Positions 22,220 through 34,100 of a DNA stretch of 64,000 bases are shown in pieces. The stretch's first letter is position 1. The number at the start of each line of letters is the position of its first letter. The DNA is from Fallopia convolvulus (taxonomy: Eukaryota > Streptophyta > Magnoliopsida > Caryophyllales > Polygonaceae), in the NCBI GenBank assembly GCA_964016875.1, contig OZ024734.1, positions 51,814,622-51,878,621 on the forward strand, in the 5' to 3' direction. Below the pieces are notes generated by a model. That model saw only the letters and a program-made list of their open reading frames with translations. It was not told the origin of the DNA and did not search any database. Position numbers and translations under genes: made by a program.

Positions 22220-24055
22220 TTAGGCCAGGGCTCTTCTTCTCTTCTTCCATTCTAGCGCACTTTGTAGAATCTGGAAATTTGGCAGCTGGTTTTCCTCGGG
22301 GAAGACGTAGTCGACATATTCTTCAAATATGCTGTCTTCTTCATTAGCAACAGGCCTCTTTCTCTTTAACTTCTTAGGCATCTTCGACTGAACAATACCA
22401 ACATCTCCAAGTTCCCCAAATCCTTTTTCCACATCCAACCATTCTTCCAATAGCATAGCCCTCTCTTCCTTCAGTTCGGGAGCCGAGTTCCTGAAATAAT
22501 CTAAACCTTGCTCGAAAACTCCTCTAGCACGAAGAATGCAGGACGATGCCTCGAACTTTGCAAAGCTGACCCAGACTTTGATGTGTTTAGTTCGATCCAG
22601 GAGCCTCCGGTAAAGCTGCCTTGCCCTCTCAATCTCACCCTCCCCTATTTCGAAATCAATGTACGCCTTCCATAAGAGCTCAGGCCTATCCAAAGCCGGC
22701 TGAGCAATCGCCAGCTCAAAGATGGCCCTAGCTCGATCAGTTTCTTTCAAAGATACCTCCAGCTCTGCGTATTTCGTCCAGGCATAGCACTTCCCAGGCG
22801 ACCACTCCAAATACTTCTCGTACAGCTTCCTGCAGCGCTCTACGTTGCCAAGTTGCAGCTCTGTCTCAATGTACTTGTCGAAAATCTTGGCCTTAGGCGC
22901 CTTTCTGATAGCATTACCCAAGATTCGACGCGCTCCCTTCAAATTCAACTGCCTGATCTCAAACTGAGCAGCCATTAACCAAAACTTCGCAAAGGAGAAT
23001 TTCTCATGTGGAATCAGCTTTAGGCAATCCCTATACACCCCTCTCGCCGCGTCTATATCCTCTGCATCCAACTCCTCATATAGAGCATAGCTGATCCACA
23101 AGTAGATGTACCTCTTCCAGTATCGCTTCTCGTCGCCTGGAGGAACATTCGCAACCGCTCGCCTGTATATCTCCCTAATGTCCTCTTTGTTGCCAACACT
23201 AATTTGGATATAATCAAACCATGAATCATAATTCACAGGGTTCTTTCTTACATCATCTTCGTACTGAAGCCTCCTTTTCCTTACAATGGCATCTTCAATC
23301 TCCTCAAACTCGGCAAATGCTACGAACAATTGCTCGGCCTCATCGTGTCCCTGCATCACATCAACCGCTCTTTCGTAACAGCTCCTCGCGCGAGCCACCT
23401 CACCCAACTTCGTCTCAAACTTAGCATAACGAAGCCAGGCCCCAACCGTGGGATGGCATTGTACAAACCTCTCGTATACGCCCCTAGCACGACCGATTTC
23501 GTTATACTTAAGCTCAAACTTGATGTACGACAACCAGCCCTGTTGATCAGGTTGCCACTTCATCCACGCCTCGAAGATCCGTCTAGCGTCGGCGACGTTG
23601 CCCAGCATCTGTTCCATCCGCACATACTTGTACCATAGCTGATCGATCCTCGGGAGCAAAGCGACGGCACGGATCCAGATGTTACGGGCACGATCCGTGA
23701 ATCGATTTCTCATCTCCATGTGAGCATAGTGCAACCACAGGCTAGGGTTTCTGTAATCGACGCACAAGGAACGTTCCCAGACGGAGCGAGCCCGGTCCAA
23801 ATCTCCCTGCGATTCCTCCCATTGAGCGTATTGTACAAATACGCCGACATTGTTAGCCCTGCCGGCTCTCCGGATTCGATCCTCAAACGCCTTGCGCTTC
23901 AGCAGACGGTAATCGGCGAGCTCGGTGGCATCGGTTAGCTTTTGATTTGGAGGCCGGAATTCTGGCTCCTGCTCCTCGCGTGCTTCACGCAGGATTTGCT
24001 CCGCTGTGATCTGAACCGAAGCCGGACTTTTGTTCTTTACCCTCCTTGCAGCCAT
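22220..24055 (-). CDS. Crooked neck / CLF1-like pre-mRNA splicing factor, 611 aa, single exon
   Basis: HAT-repeat scaffold of the Prp19-associated (NTC) spliceosome complex, acting in the nucleus in spliceosome activation. The ATG at 24055 (MAARRVKNKSPASVQITAEQ) is chosen because the longer frame from 24100 needs a TTG start. The N-terminus (QITAEQILREA, PPNQKLTD, RKAFEDRIR) is the family signature. HAT repeats follow from about residue 70 (FVQYAQWEESQGDLDRARSV) to about 530, each with W..YA..E and ARA motifs, then a basic tail (KMPKKLKRKRP) and the terminal WKKRRRA. From what I know of plant homologues (about 700 aa), two parts are missing: about one HAT repeat after residue 258 (FAEFEE runs straight into IEDAIV), and an acidic insert near residue 530. 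The frame is intact and GC-richer than its surroundings, so it may still be expressed. Possibly a retrocopy. Confidence 0.9.
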   Translation of the reverse strand: MAARRVKNKSPASVQITAEQILREAREEQEPEFRPPNQKLTDATELADYRLLKRKAFEDRIRRAGRANNVGVFVQYAQWEESQGDLDRARSVWERSLCVDYRNPSLWLHYAHMEMRNRFTDRARNIWIRAVALLPRIDQLWYKYVRMEQMLGNVADARRIFEAWMKWQPDQQGWLSYIKFELKYNEIGRARGVYERFVQCHPTVGAWLRYAKFETKLGEVARARSCYERAVDVMQGHDEAEQLFVAFAEFEEIEDAIVRKRRLQYEDDVRKNPVNYDSWFDYIQISVGNKEDIREIYRRAVANVPPGDEKRYWKRYIYLWISYALYEELDAEDIDAARGVYRDCLKLIPHEKFSFAKFWLMAAQFEIRQLNLKGARRILGNAIRKAPKAKIFDKYIETELQLGNVERCRKLYEKYLEWSPGKCYAWTKYAELEVSLKETDRARAIFELAIAQPALDRPELLWKAYIDFEIGEGEIERARQLYRRLLDRTKHIKVWVSFAKFEASSCILRARGVFEQGLDYFRNSAPELKEERAMLLEEWLDVEKGFGELGDVGIVQSKMPKKLKRKRPVANEEDSIFEEYVDYVFPEENQLPNFQILQSALEWKKRRRALA

Positions 24056-24418
24056 CCCGTAAATTGTATCAAAAGAATTATAATAGAATCTTGAGAACAA
24101 TTGATTGTGTTTTGGATAAGAGGAATCAATGTTACAACTAACAACAATTCAAGGCCAACAACGGCTGACTTGAGTATTCTTCGAAAGAGAGCAAAAAACC
24201 AGATTACAATTTGAATGGGAAAAATAAAACCAGCACACCTCTCGACTATCTTCTCTATCTCGGTCTCTTAAGAGTTAAAATATATATAGTTTTCCATAAT
24301 CTAAAAGATTGCAACGCAAGTAATTAAAAATATGGAAACTACATATTTTAAGATTGGAATTATAAGATTTTTTATTTAAATTCAAAGAATTATAAGATTG
24401 GAAACGCAACTACGCAAG
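24056..24418. promoter_or_regulatory. Upstream region of the Crooked neck-like gene
   Basis: Promoter and 5' untranslated region of the minus-strand gene would lie here. TATATATA at 24281-24288 is a TATA-like candidate. Nothing else is recognisable before the hAT MITE. Confidence 0.3.
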
Positions 24419-24760
24419 TAGAGATGGACACGGGCCGGGCTGGGCCGGGCCCGGGCCGGGCCACCACCGGGCCGGGTCGGAGAAGTAGGGCCTGGGACCG
24501 GCCCGGTATTGTACCGGGCTGGAGCGGGCCGGGCCCCGGGCCGGGGCGGGCTGATATAATAAGCCCGGTCCTTTATTTTTTATTTTTTTAATACATAAAT
24601 TATCCGGGCCGGGCCACAATTCTCCAACCCAGGCCCGGCCCATGGCCCGGGCGGGTTTGGCCCGGTTGGCCCGCGGGTTGGCCGGGCCGTGCCAATTTGG
24701 CCCAGATGGGCGGGCTGGGTTGGTGCGGGTCGGGCCGACCCGCACCATTGGCCATGACTA
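24419..24760. mobile_element. hAT-type MITE with GGGCCGGGC subrepeats
   Basis: 342 bp with ends TAGAGATGG and, inverted, TAGTCATGG, flanked by a perfect 8-bp duplication TACGCAAG (24411-24418 and 24761-24768), diagnostic for hAT elements. The body is extremely GC-rich (GGGCCGGGC repeats), in sharp contrast to the AT-rich flanks. Subterminal GGGCCGGGC clusters are a known feature of plant hAT MITEs. Open frames inside are low-complexity artefacts. Confidence 0.92.
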
Positions 24761-24768
24761 TACGCAAG

Positions 24769-27715
24769 TAATATCAAATTATAAGAAGATCATTATTCAA
24801 TATATAGGTTTCCATATTATTTTTTGCCTTTCTATTTATTTTTTGTAAAAGATTTTTAAAATTGGATGATTCTAATCAAAATAATTAATGTTTTTCCTAA
24901 TAAGAAACTATCTTTGTGGAAAAAAATATGTCATGTACCATAGTTTAAATAAAATAATTTTTATATATTTTTATATTAGTATTATATTATTTTTTTCTAC
25001 CAATCTTTATCTTAATACTTTTTATATTTACAAATGTTATCTTATTTATTACGGAGTAAAAGATAAGAACCTTTATATATAATAAACATAATAAATTAAC
25101 ATTTAAAAATTAATTTTAAAAAATTATATTATATTTTCTAGATAGTCTTCCCTAATTATTTTTATCTTTATAAAACCAAGTACTTTATGCATATTAGTAT
25201 CTTAACAAATATTAAAAAAAAGATATTTAAAAATATTCAATTCACGTGAACTTAATATTTAAATAATTTCATTTTAAATTTGGGGCAAGATCTCAACATA
25301 TATTAAAAAATTATTTAAATATATTCAATTGAAATATGGGGCATTTCCTAAGAAATAGTTTTTTATCTTACATAATTTTAATGATGATATTATATACATA
25401 TATTTTACATTTTATAATAATATCATAAAATTGTAATTTTAGTAAAATTATTTCGTGAATCACGAAACTTCAACTACTGATCAATGATTTTGAGGGGCTT
25501 CTAAAGCAATGCAACTATACTTGTTAAAATTTAACCTGATTAGAAAAATTGATCTGGTTTGACCCATTTAAAGTTTATTAGGTTCTAGCACGCTTTTGCT
25601 CGACACTTGACCAATTCTGGTGATGTGACTCTACATCCCATGATTTGTAAGAAAGTCATGAAGCTTTAATACTTGGTTGTAAAGTTTGAGAGCTAGCAAA
25701 GTTTTAGAACATAATAAAAGGTGTAGCTCCATTTTGGAGCCATCTTCGGGTTTCCAGCTTCTATGAAACTTTATCCTTGTCACTTTGGATGCATGGTAGT
25801 TTCACTAATCTTTATATAAATGTTTTACACACATTATATATTGGAGTGACCTAGCTCCATCATATTAGCTCGACACCTAGCTCCATTAAGCTAGCTTTGC
25901 CATATTGGGCATGCGCCTTTGGGCTCCTTTTGGGCTTTGTTTGGCCAAATAGCCATGTATCTTCAAGGAGCGGTTGAGGGCAGTTTCCAGCGGTTATTAA
26001 GAGAGTCTATCCATAACAAAAATGTGTGGATAAGAAGAAGTAACTACCATAACCGCCATAACCACTCAACCAACCGCTTTAAACCACCACAGTCTTTGCC
26101 TTTAAAAGGGTGATGTGTCACTCTTATCAAGGGTATGAAAATGGTGAGAAACAATTGCTTGTTTTGAGGTATTCAAATCAAACTTAAAACACTTATACAT
26201 GAATAAGGTATGTATATATGTGCAATGATGAAATTGGTCGCCACCTTTTCATTGTGTAGGAAATATTTTATCCCACAACACTATTGTTGTCCAACTCTTT
26301 GTATAAATAGGGGCAATCAACATTGAAGAAAAGCTCGATCAATTTGAGTGACTCATTGGCCATTATCAAAGACATCAGTAATTTTCGGTGATTACCTAGC
26401 ATGCATATACCCACGAGATTCTCATGAGATTACTCATTTATGAGTCTATTTAAGTGTCTTGATTATCCTTTAAGGATCTACAAGAACCGAATAACCTTCA
26501 ACTAATTAAACAACATAACTAAAACTAGCATCCTAGCTTGTTCAAGATAAGACTACATATGCATGGTTAGGATCACCCCAACCCTAATATAGAGAAATTC
26601 GCTGGACATGGAGGAGAAAAAATCAAATCAATAAAAAGAAACACCATACCAAATTCATAAAAAAAAAAAAAAAAACCTGATCTAAATCCAAGTAATACCT
26701 CTTCAAATTACAAAACTTCGATTTAATATAAAATAGCCTAAATATCTAAACTCCAAAGACTTTTCAAACTTGGGTTTGATAAAAGCCATCTAAAAACCCT
26801 TAAAATAAGAGGTTATATACTAGTCTAAATGAGAAAATAGGAAATATTCAAAATTAAGTAAGCTTGGCGACGCGGAGGAGAACCCAGCTAAAGCTTTGTC
26901 CGAGTACATTATTAGAAAACTTGCTCGCATAACCCTAAAGTTTGGAAAAATAACATGAATGGGCACTCTCTAAGAATGACTACCAATTCCAAATCTCGGT
27001 CTGGAATTCGATTGAGTAATCAATGAATAACTCGCTATGCGATGAAGAAATCGGTCGAGTTCTCACCAAGTACACTTTTTGGAGATGGTTTTGACCTTTT
27101 TCATGTACTCCAATTACAAAGATGAAATTGAGCTCATCGAGTTAATTAGTTTTTCAATGACACTAAAATGATGTTGAAATGAAAAATGTAGCTCTCGAAC
27201 AAAGCATCACAACTTCACAAGATAGAGACGTTAAAATATCAACTCCAATGCAAGACCTTAACTTAAACCATGATTTGCCCAACTCCTTTTGGGGATTAAT
27301 GTTTTTCAAAATTCGCTTGCACATCCCCGAAAAAGGCACTCGAACATGTCAAACCTTTCAAATGCATCTAATGTGACTCCAAAGTATTTAAACATCATGT
27401 ATAACTCATGTGCAAACATCCGAAAGAATAACAATGCTAGTAATACCTAAAAGATCCAAGAAATGCATGAACTACCCAAATCTAAGACCTAAAAATACAT
27501 GGCCTAAATATGTACTCCTAAGATAGATGTTATCAACCAACGCTTATATATGGATGGTAATATGAAACAAACCGGGTGGCAGGTGGTTCACGAGTCAGTG
27601 AAATAGATGACATTGTGAATTTAAAGAGGTGATACATCTAATCCGTCTAATGATCTATCAAATGAACCACCCACTTGCTTACCCACTACAATCCTAGCAT
27701 ATAGTGTTTGTTTAT
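24769..27715. other. AT-rich intergenic, no gene
   Basis: About 2.9 kb without a supported gene. 24.8-25.5 kb is very AT-rich. An A17-type run at about 26660-26676 could be the tail of an old retroposed copy, but I see no target duplication or coding body. Confidence 0.4.
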
Positions 27716-27717
27716 TA

Positions 27718-27986
27718 CTCCCTCTTTTTAGTTCTACTTGTCTTTCTAATCTCAAAATTTTATTCAACAAAACTTGTTCATTTAGGATTTTTATTTAATT
27801 AATATGTTAGAAAGTGTTCATATTGACATTTTTCTCTCTATCTATTAGCTGTAAAGGGTAGTTAGTAATTAATTGGTGATTACATTTAGAAAACTTTGAA
27901 TTTTTAATGATATTTTTATATTTTTAATGAGTTTCTTAATACATGTGAAGAAATCTAAAAAAAAAAGTAGAACTACACAGATGGAG
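27718..27986. mobile_element. Stowaway-type MITE, second copy
   Basis: 269 bp. Left end CTCCCTCTTTTTAGTTCTAC, right end the inverse of CTCCATCTGTGTAGTTCTAC, flanked by TA (27716-27717 and 27987-27988). Same superfamily as 3550-3805 but with more diverged arms, so older or a different subfamily. Confidence 0.85.
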
Positions 27987-28040
27987 TAGTATTTATATCT
28001 TCAATGGGGCTAGCTTGAGTATAGCTCTTCAATATTTATA

Positions 28041-29132
28041 GGGCGATTGACCGAAAATCACCCTTATAATAGGATGTTTTGTCAAAAACCATCCACTAAA
28101 TAAAAATTGTTTAAAACCACCCCTATGCATAAGTCCGTTATATATCAACCACCCACTCCTCTTTTTTCCGTTAACTGTAACCTTTGTGCGCCTGAAACTG
28201 TCTATTCAATTATTTTTTCGTTTATTTATTTGCTAATTGCAAAATTAATAAATAATTAAAATTACAAAAAATAAAAATATCAGATCTTGTCATCTCCGAA
28301 GACTCTGATCCGCCGTTTTCTACCCCTCCTCTTCTTCCCCGTCTTCTTCCTCTCTGGCGATACGTGGAGCACCTTCAAAGACGAGGATTTCCCCTCGACT
28401 TCCGATTAATATCTTCCGGTCCCGGTGAAGAGGAAGAGACCCGCTAGGCTTGATTTCCAATCATTTCGTTTGGTGTTGGAGGTTAGGCGGTGACTCAAAG
28501 GGATTCGACGGCTTTATGGAGAAAAGCAAAGATGGAATCAGGGGGCCGACGCTACGGGAGCAACGATTGTGGTTATGTAGGATTGCTTAATTTTGTATTT
28601 TGCTTGACCTTTAAGCCGATCCCAAGCTATTCATCGATATCATTGAATTTGTTGTAAAATTAGGGGTTGAAGGAGTCTGGTTCTTCTTTGAATTTGGGGA
28701 ATTTGGGAAATAGGGTTTGTAAGAGTTTTTATTTTTTTGTTGAATTTAGGGAATTAGGGTTTGTAAGGATCTAATTTTGTTTTGTTGAATTTGGACTTCA
28801 ATGGCTGTATGGAGAAGAATGGCTACAATGGTTTTACTCTTGCTCTTCTTTAATGAAATGAAAGTCACGATATGATGCAGTGAGTCTAATGTTTTGTTTT
28901 GCTTTTTAATCTGTTTATTTATTAATTTGATGTTATTGTTAACAAGTAAATTGTTGAAAAAGGCTATAAGTAAAGCCAACTCCCAGAAACGTCAACTTTG
29001 ACGGAAAAATGGGATTAGGGTGGTTTAGTTGTAACAGAGGAGTTCATATGGGTAGTTTTAAGCAATTTTTATTTTAAAGGGTGGTTTTTGACAAAATGTC
29101 CTATTATAAGGGTGGTTTTCGGTAAATCGGCC
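28041..29132. mobile_element. Mutator-like element (MULE), non-autonomous, possible Pack-MULE
   Basis: 1,092 bp with long inverted terminal repeats of roughly 130 bp (left GGGCGATTGACCGAAAATCA, right end inverse GGCCGATTTACCGAAAACCA), flanked by a perfect 9-bp duplication ATATTTATA (28032-28040 and 29133-29141). Long inverted repeats and 9-bp duplications define MULEs. No transposase. The central part (about 28280-28700) is GC-richer, with CTTCTTCC-type pyrimidine runs and TTAGGGTTTGTAAG segments, resembling 5' untranslated or first-exon sequence of an ordinary gene, so captured gene sequence is likely (inference). Confidence 0.92.
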
Positions 29133-29725
29133 ATATTTATATCATGTTTTTTTCGGCACATTTAAGTAAATTCAATTATTTTTCTCACATAAACAAATCT
29201 AGTTTTCTTATCTCGCTCTTGTCATCCTCTCAGTCGTTCGGAGTCATGAGATCAAATTTTTCGGAATAAGAATTCGAAGATCGTGACCACTTAACTTTGA
29301 AATGAGTAGGACTACACTTAATTAGTACTAGTTGATAAGTAAGTATTATATGTTCTAGTGAGTATTCAGTATTATGCGGATGATAGATTAGCTCATAGGT
29401 CACATTATCACATTACCAAAGTTCAACTTGGACAAAAATAGACGTGCAAATTAATCAAATGGATGATTTTTTTTTTCTATTGAATAGTACAAAAGCTATG
29501 AAATATGGGGTTTGCAGTCCCCAAATTGACCATTCTTTTTATGAAAATGTATACATTGATATGGAGTCTATACACCCTAAGGCAACAAATATAATTGATC
29601 AAGTGTGGCTAGTGTTTACTGCTAAAGGCCACTCTATTTATGCTCATTTAGATTGTTTTTCTTGTCTTTTATGGAAGTGAAATGGTTGGGGTCTAAGGAA
29701 TTGCAGAAGTACTAATTTTTGCTTT

Positions 29726-31162
29726 ATGGAAGGTCATGGACTTTTAGGAAGGATGAAAACACCACCTCATATAATTTGCCTTGTTTTGATTTTTACAATC
29801 AAGCATTTCAGTGGTCTTTCAAGTAAGGAACATGGGAACAAATTGTATTTTGCTACTGATCTTGTACTGTTGCTTGAATCTATTAACTTTGCTTGCTGCT
29901 ACTTGCTCTTTTTCATTTATGTGATATTGTTAGATGGAAGTTCATATCTTAAAGACTATTATCACCCTCAGTTGCTTAAATTACAAAGAGAGTTTGTCTA
30001 TACTAGTATAATCGAGAAAGATAATATTAACAAAACTTATAAAGCAAGAACTAGGATTAGGAAAAATAGGAATTTTAGGAGTTGGAGCTCCAAATTGCAA
30101 GGACAAAGTAAATCTTGTTTTTTTAGGTGGAAAATGCCTGCTATAAACAACACTATCTACTTAGAATGTCTTTACTGGTCAATTTCTGGTATGCAGTTTT
30201 ATAACTGTAACAAGGCCTGGGAGCTGTCACGTAAGAAGAGAAAGGAAGAATTTCACTGCCTGCTCCGATGGAGTGGTCTTAGGGTGAGTCACATGGAAAA
30301 TGGGACAATAGTGAATGAACTCACGACTAGAATGAATAAAGAAAGACTAAGATCCTTTTGGAGACAATGTTGTTGGATAGGCCAAACTGGGATGCCTCAG
30401 AATACTAGAGAACCAATCCATACTTTAGTTTGTCATGTATACATGTATCCACAGAAGGTAAATAAAAATATTTCGTGGAATGTTGCTCTTGGTATTAAAT
30501 GCATACCATCTTTAAGTGAGGAAAGCTACAGAACAAGTCATTGGATCACACAAAAGGAAAATGGCGAGAAAGACAACCAGGGAACAAGTGAAACGACCGA
30601 TTACTACAAACAAAAGATCTGTATTTTGGCCTGTATGAGTACTAATGTTGATAAGAACAGTAAATTCATATGTTGTAAAAGGACTGTACACTGGACTGTG
30701 AATATAACCATTATATGTAATAGCTATAGTAGTGATAAGACTCTTAAATATGTGCATGTGAGATCGACAATTATTACGGTGAGAAGGGATAGGAATAAGG
30801 TCTGTTGTATGAATATCAAATCCCAGGAAAGACAACTTACGAGACTAAGGACTCACGCAGCAAGGATTGAACAGAGGGTGATGAATACGCAGAAGAAGAG
30901 AGGTGAGAAATCTAATTACTGCATCTTGCGTAGCCACTATACTAGTATAGAAATTACCAACGAAAGTAGAATAGATAGAAATTCCCTTTTCTGGAATCTG
31001 GTCAAATTAAATAAGGAGTGGAATAGGAAAAATTGGTACTGGGGGTCAATGCTAGGCACTAATACTAAGAAATATTACATCTATGTAAGTACCAATATGG
31101 AAGTAAGAATGGACATCATAACTCTATTAAGTTTCCATGAAAATAGGACTTTGGAATTGTAG
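29726..31162 (+). CDS. LINE ORF1-like protein, 478 aa, unrecognised
   Basis: ATG at 29726, stop at 31160-31162, overlapping ORF2 by 26 nt in another frame. A 478-codon open frame in roughly 63 percent AT DNA would not survive by chance, so it was under selection recently. The usual plant LINE ORF1 marks (DUF4283 fold, CCHC knuckle) are not visible to me. What is visible: a hydrophobic N-terminal part with two possible membrane-like segments (IICLVLIFTI and ACCYLLFFIYVILL), then a long basic region rich in Arg, Lys and aromatic residues (RTRIRKNRNFRSW, KKRKEEFHCLLRW). By position it should be the RNA-binding ORF1 protein. Function inferred from position only. Confidence 0.5.
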   Translation: MEGHGLLGRMKTPPHIICLVLIFTIKHFSGLSSKEHGNKLYFATDLVLLLESINFACCYLLFFIYVILLDGSSYLKDYYHPQLLKLQREFVYTSIIEKDNINKTYKARTRIRKNRNFRSWSSKLQGQSKSCFFRWKMPAINNTIYLECLYWSISGMQFYNCNKAWELSRKKRKEEFHCLLRWSGLRVSHMENGTIVNELTTRMNKERLRSFWRQCCWIGQTGMPQNTREPIHTLVCHVYMYPQKVNKNISWNVALGIKCIPSLSEESYRTSHWITQKENGEKDNQGTSETTDYYKQKICILACMSTNVDKNSKFICCKRTVHWTVNITIICNSYSSDKTLKYVHVRSTIITVRRDRNKVCCMNIKSQERQLTRLRTHAARIEQRVMNTQKKRGEKSNYCILRSHYTSIEITNESRIDRNSLFWNLVKLNKEWNRKNWYWGSMLGTNTKKYYIYVSTNMEVRMDIITLLSFHENRTLEL

Positions 31163-34100
31163 GGGTATGGGTAGGAAATCGTTTTGGCCAGAAGTGGACT
31201 CGTTTTGTAAAATTGAACGAATACAAATTATGGCAATTGTCGAGACAAAAACTGATAAGATCCCGAGTGACCAAGTGTGGCGAAGATCGGGATTCGATAA
31301 CATAGTTTGGTCACCGGTTGAAGGGCGGGCAGGGGGAATTGGAGTTCTGTGGAAGGAACATCAGTTAGTAAATGAAGATATCTCAGTGATAAAACACGAA
31401 CAACGATACATTATTATTAAATATACCAATTTAACGACAAATCTCACAATGGCTATCTGCTTTGTTTATGCACCTCCTAATGCAAGCCTCAAAGAAGAAT
31501 TCTGGTCAACCTTTACTAATGTTATTCTTAATATTAGTATGCCGGTTATTATCATTGGTGATCTGAATGAAATACAGGACCCAACTGAAAAACAAGGTGG
31601 ATCATACCCAGATCGAAGTAGATTTGATCGTTTGATTAATTTCAAGAATACTTGTCAATTAAGTGACATTCCAACGATAGGGAATATGTTTACATGGAGA
31701 AAAAACAAAACTGAGATTGACAACACTTATGAAAAACTAGATAGAGCTCTAGTTAGTAACCAAATTATCCAATGGTACCCAAATATCCAAACAAAAAACT
31801 ATGCGTTCACAACTTCTGATCATTGTAAGATTTCAGTAGATTTAACGAATGAGGAAATGTCAAAGGCTCTCCCTTTTAAGATGGAAAAAATGTGGATGCA
31901 GCGAAAGGACTTTAGAAATGTGGTTAAACAAGCATGGCGAATAGAGCACCCAGGATCCAATATGTTTAAGCTTGTAAAAAAGACACAACAACTAAAAAAG
32001 AATGCTAAAATTTGGAACAAACAAACCTTAGGAAATACCTTTGAAAAATTAAAAGAAATTGAAAACAAACTTATCGAAATACAAAAACAAATCCTCATCT
32101 CTCCCCAAGCAAGTACAATCCAAAAACAAATACGATTAATTAAACAAAAAGAATGCATTCTGAATTTCCATAAAACGTATTAGAAGCAAAGGGCAAAAAC
32201 TAAACATATAAAACTATCAGATGCAAACACAGGATACTTCCACAAAATTGCACGTGGAAGAAGAAATAGGAAAAACATTAGAGAAATACGAACAAATAAT
32301 GGAACTCAAATCATAGGAATGGAGAATATTAGGAACGAAATTAGAAAGGATTTTAAAATACGATACACAAAACAGGTCATTGACTACACAAAACTGGATG
32401 AATACTTAAATCTAATAACAAATGAAGTAACAGAAGAGGATAATGCGTTTTTGACGAGTGAGGTAACCAATGAAGAGATTAAATCAGCTCTAATGCAAAT
32501 GGGTTCGGATAAATCACAGGGCCCAGACGGAATGCCAGCAGAATTTTATAAAAAATACTGGGATATTTTGGGCCCGTCGGTTATTAAAGCAGTTAAAAGC
32601 TTTTTTCTGTCCGGAAAAATATTGAAACAAATCAATCATACCTTTATATCGCTCATCCCGAAAATTGAACAACCAACTTCAACCAACCATTATAGACCAA
32701 TTAGCCTATGTTCCACAATATACAAAATTATATCAAAAATTTTGACTGATCGCTTAAAAAAGATAATAAGCAAGATTATACATCCACTTCAAAGTGCATT
32801 TGTAAGTGGTCGAGCTATCCAAGATAATGTACTCATAGCCCATGAGATATTCCATTCCTTTCGACTAAGCAAAGCAAAGGATGGTTGGGTGGCAATTAAA
32901 CTTGATATGGAAAAAGCATATGATCGGATTGATTGGAAATTCCTGTTTGCGGCTCTAGAAAAATTTGGGTTTAGTAACAGATTCATTAATTGGATTCGTG
33001 AATGTGTGTGCACGGTATCTTTTTCGGTCTTGGTTAACAACGGACCTACAGAACCCTTCTTCCCGGAACGAGGACTTCGGCAAGGTGATCCACTTTCGCC
33101 ATTCCTGTTTGTCATAGGTGTTGAAATTCTGGCCAGACAACTCCAAAAGTCATGCAATAGTGATAGAAATTCCATTGGTTTCCCCATTGCCAGAGGAGGA
33201 ACAAGAATCCCGTTTCTTTCTTTCGCTGATGATATCATCATCTTTGCAAAAGCAACCCAAGGATCATGTACTAAAGTTAAAAGAATCATTGAGGAATATT
33301 GTAATAGATCTGGACAGAAAGTAAACTACCATAAATCGGCATTTCAAGTATCAAAAAACATAAACAATCAACAAAAACAACAAATACAATAAGTGCTTGG
33401 AATCGCGTCTATGACTGACATTGAAAAATATTTAGGGTGTCCGATCATTAGTGGGGTGGTCAACAAAGACACATTTATGGAAACTGTTGGGAAAACACAA
33501 CAACAACTTACTAAATGGAAAGCAAATAACTTATCGCAAGAAGGAAGAGCAACATTGATTCGAGCAAATTTAGCAACTAAACCTAACTATGTTATGCAAA
33601 GTTTTATGCTTCCGAGAAAGATACAAGATGACATGGATAAAATTAACAGAAGTTTCTTTTGGAATAAGGATCACAACTATAAACCTTTAATTGCGTGGGA
33701 CAAAATATGCAAACCAAAAGCACATGGTGGACTCGGGATCAGGAAAACTGAACACATGAACAAAGCATTACAAATGAAACTCTTATGGAAATTGCTAGCT
33801 GAACCAGATAATATATGGGTACGTGTTGTCAAAGAAAAATATTTCAGAAATGAGAATTTTTTCACATACAAACTAAAGTCAAATACCTCATGGCAATGGA
33901 AAAACTAATCAACTTGAGACAGGAGTTTAAAAAAGGACTAATTTGGCAAGTTGGCAATGGAGAAACAATCAACTTCTGGGAGGATAACTGGGTTATGCAG
34001 CACCCATTATTGGAATATGCCACACACCCAATAAACCCACAAGAAATTGTTAAAGTTTCAAACTTCATTACAAATGATAGAAAATGGAATGTTCAAGAGC

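Noticed and set aside
23221..23938. Three plus-strand frames over the Crooked neck-like gene
   Set aside because: Antisense shadows of a strongly coding minus-strand frame with clear HAT repeats.
24410..24777. Overlapping GC-rich frames rich in Pro, Gly, Arg and Ala
   Set aside because: Produced by the GGGCCGGGC repeats of the hAT MITE, so low-complexity translation rather than coding.
26660..26676. A17-type run suggesting a retroposed copy
   Set aside because: No coding body, promoter boxes or target duplication found next to it; it may be a simple homopolymer.
29678..29725. Extending LINE ORF1 upstream to 29444
   Set aside because: The upstream stretch is in the same frame but ends in TGA at 29678-29680 and has no ATG start, so it is not joined to ORF1 here, though it may be leader or decayed coding sequence.
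30512..30835. 107-codon minus-strand frame opposite LINE ORF1
   Set aside because: Antisense shadow of the much longer ORF1; no motif.
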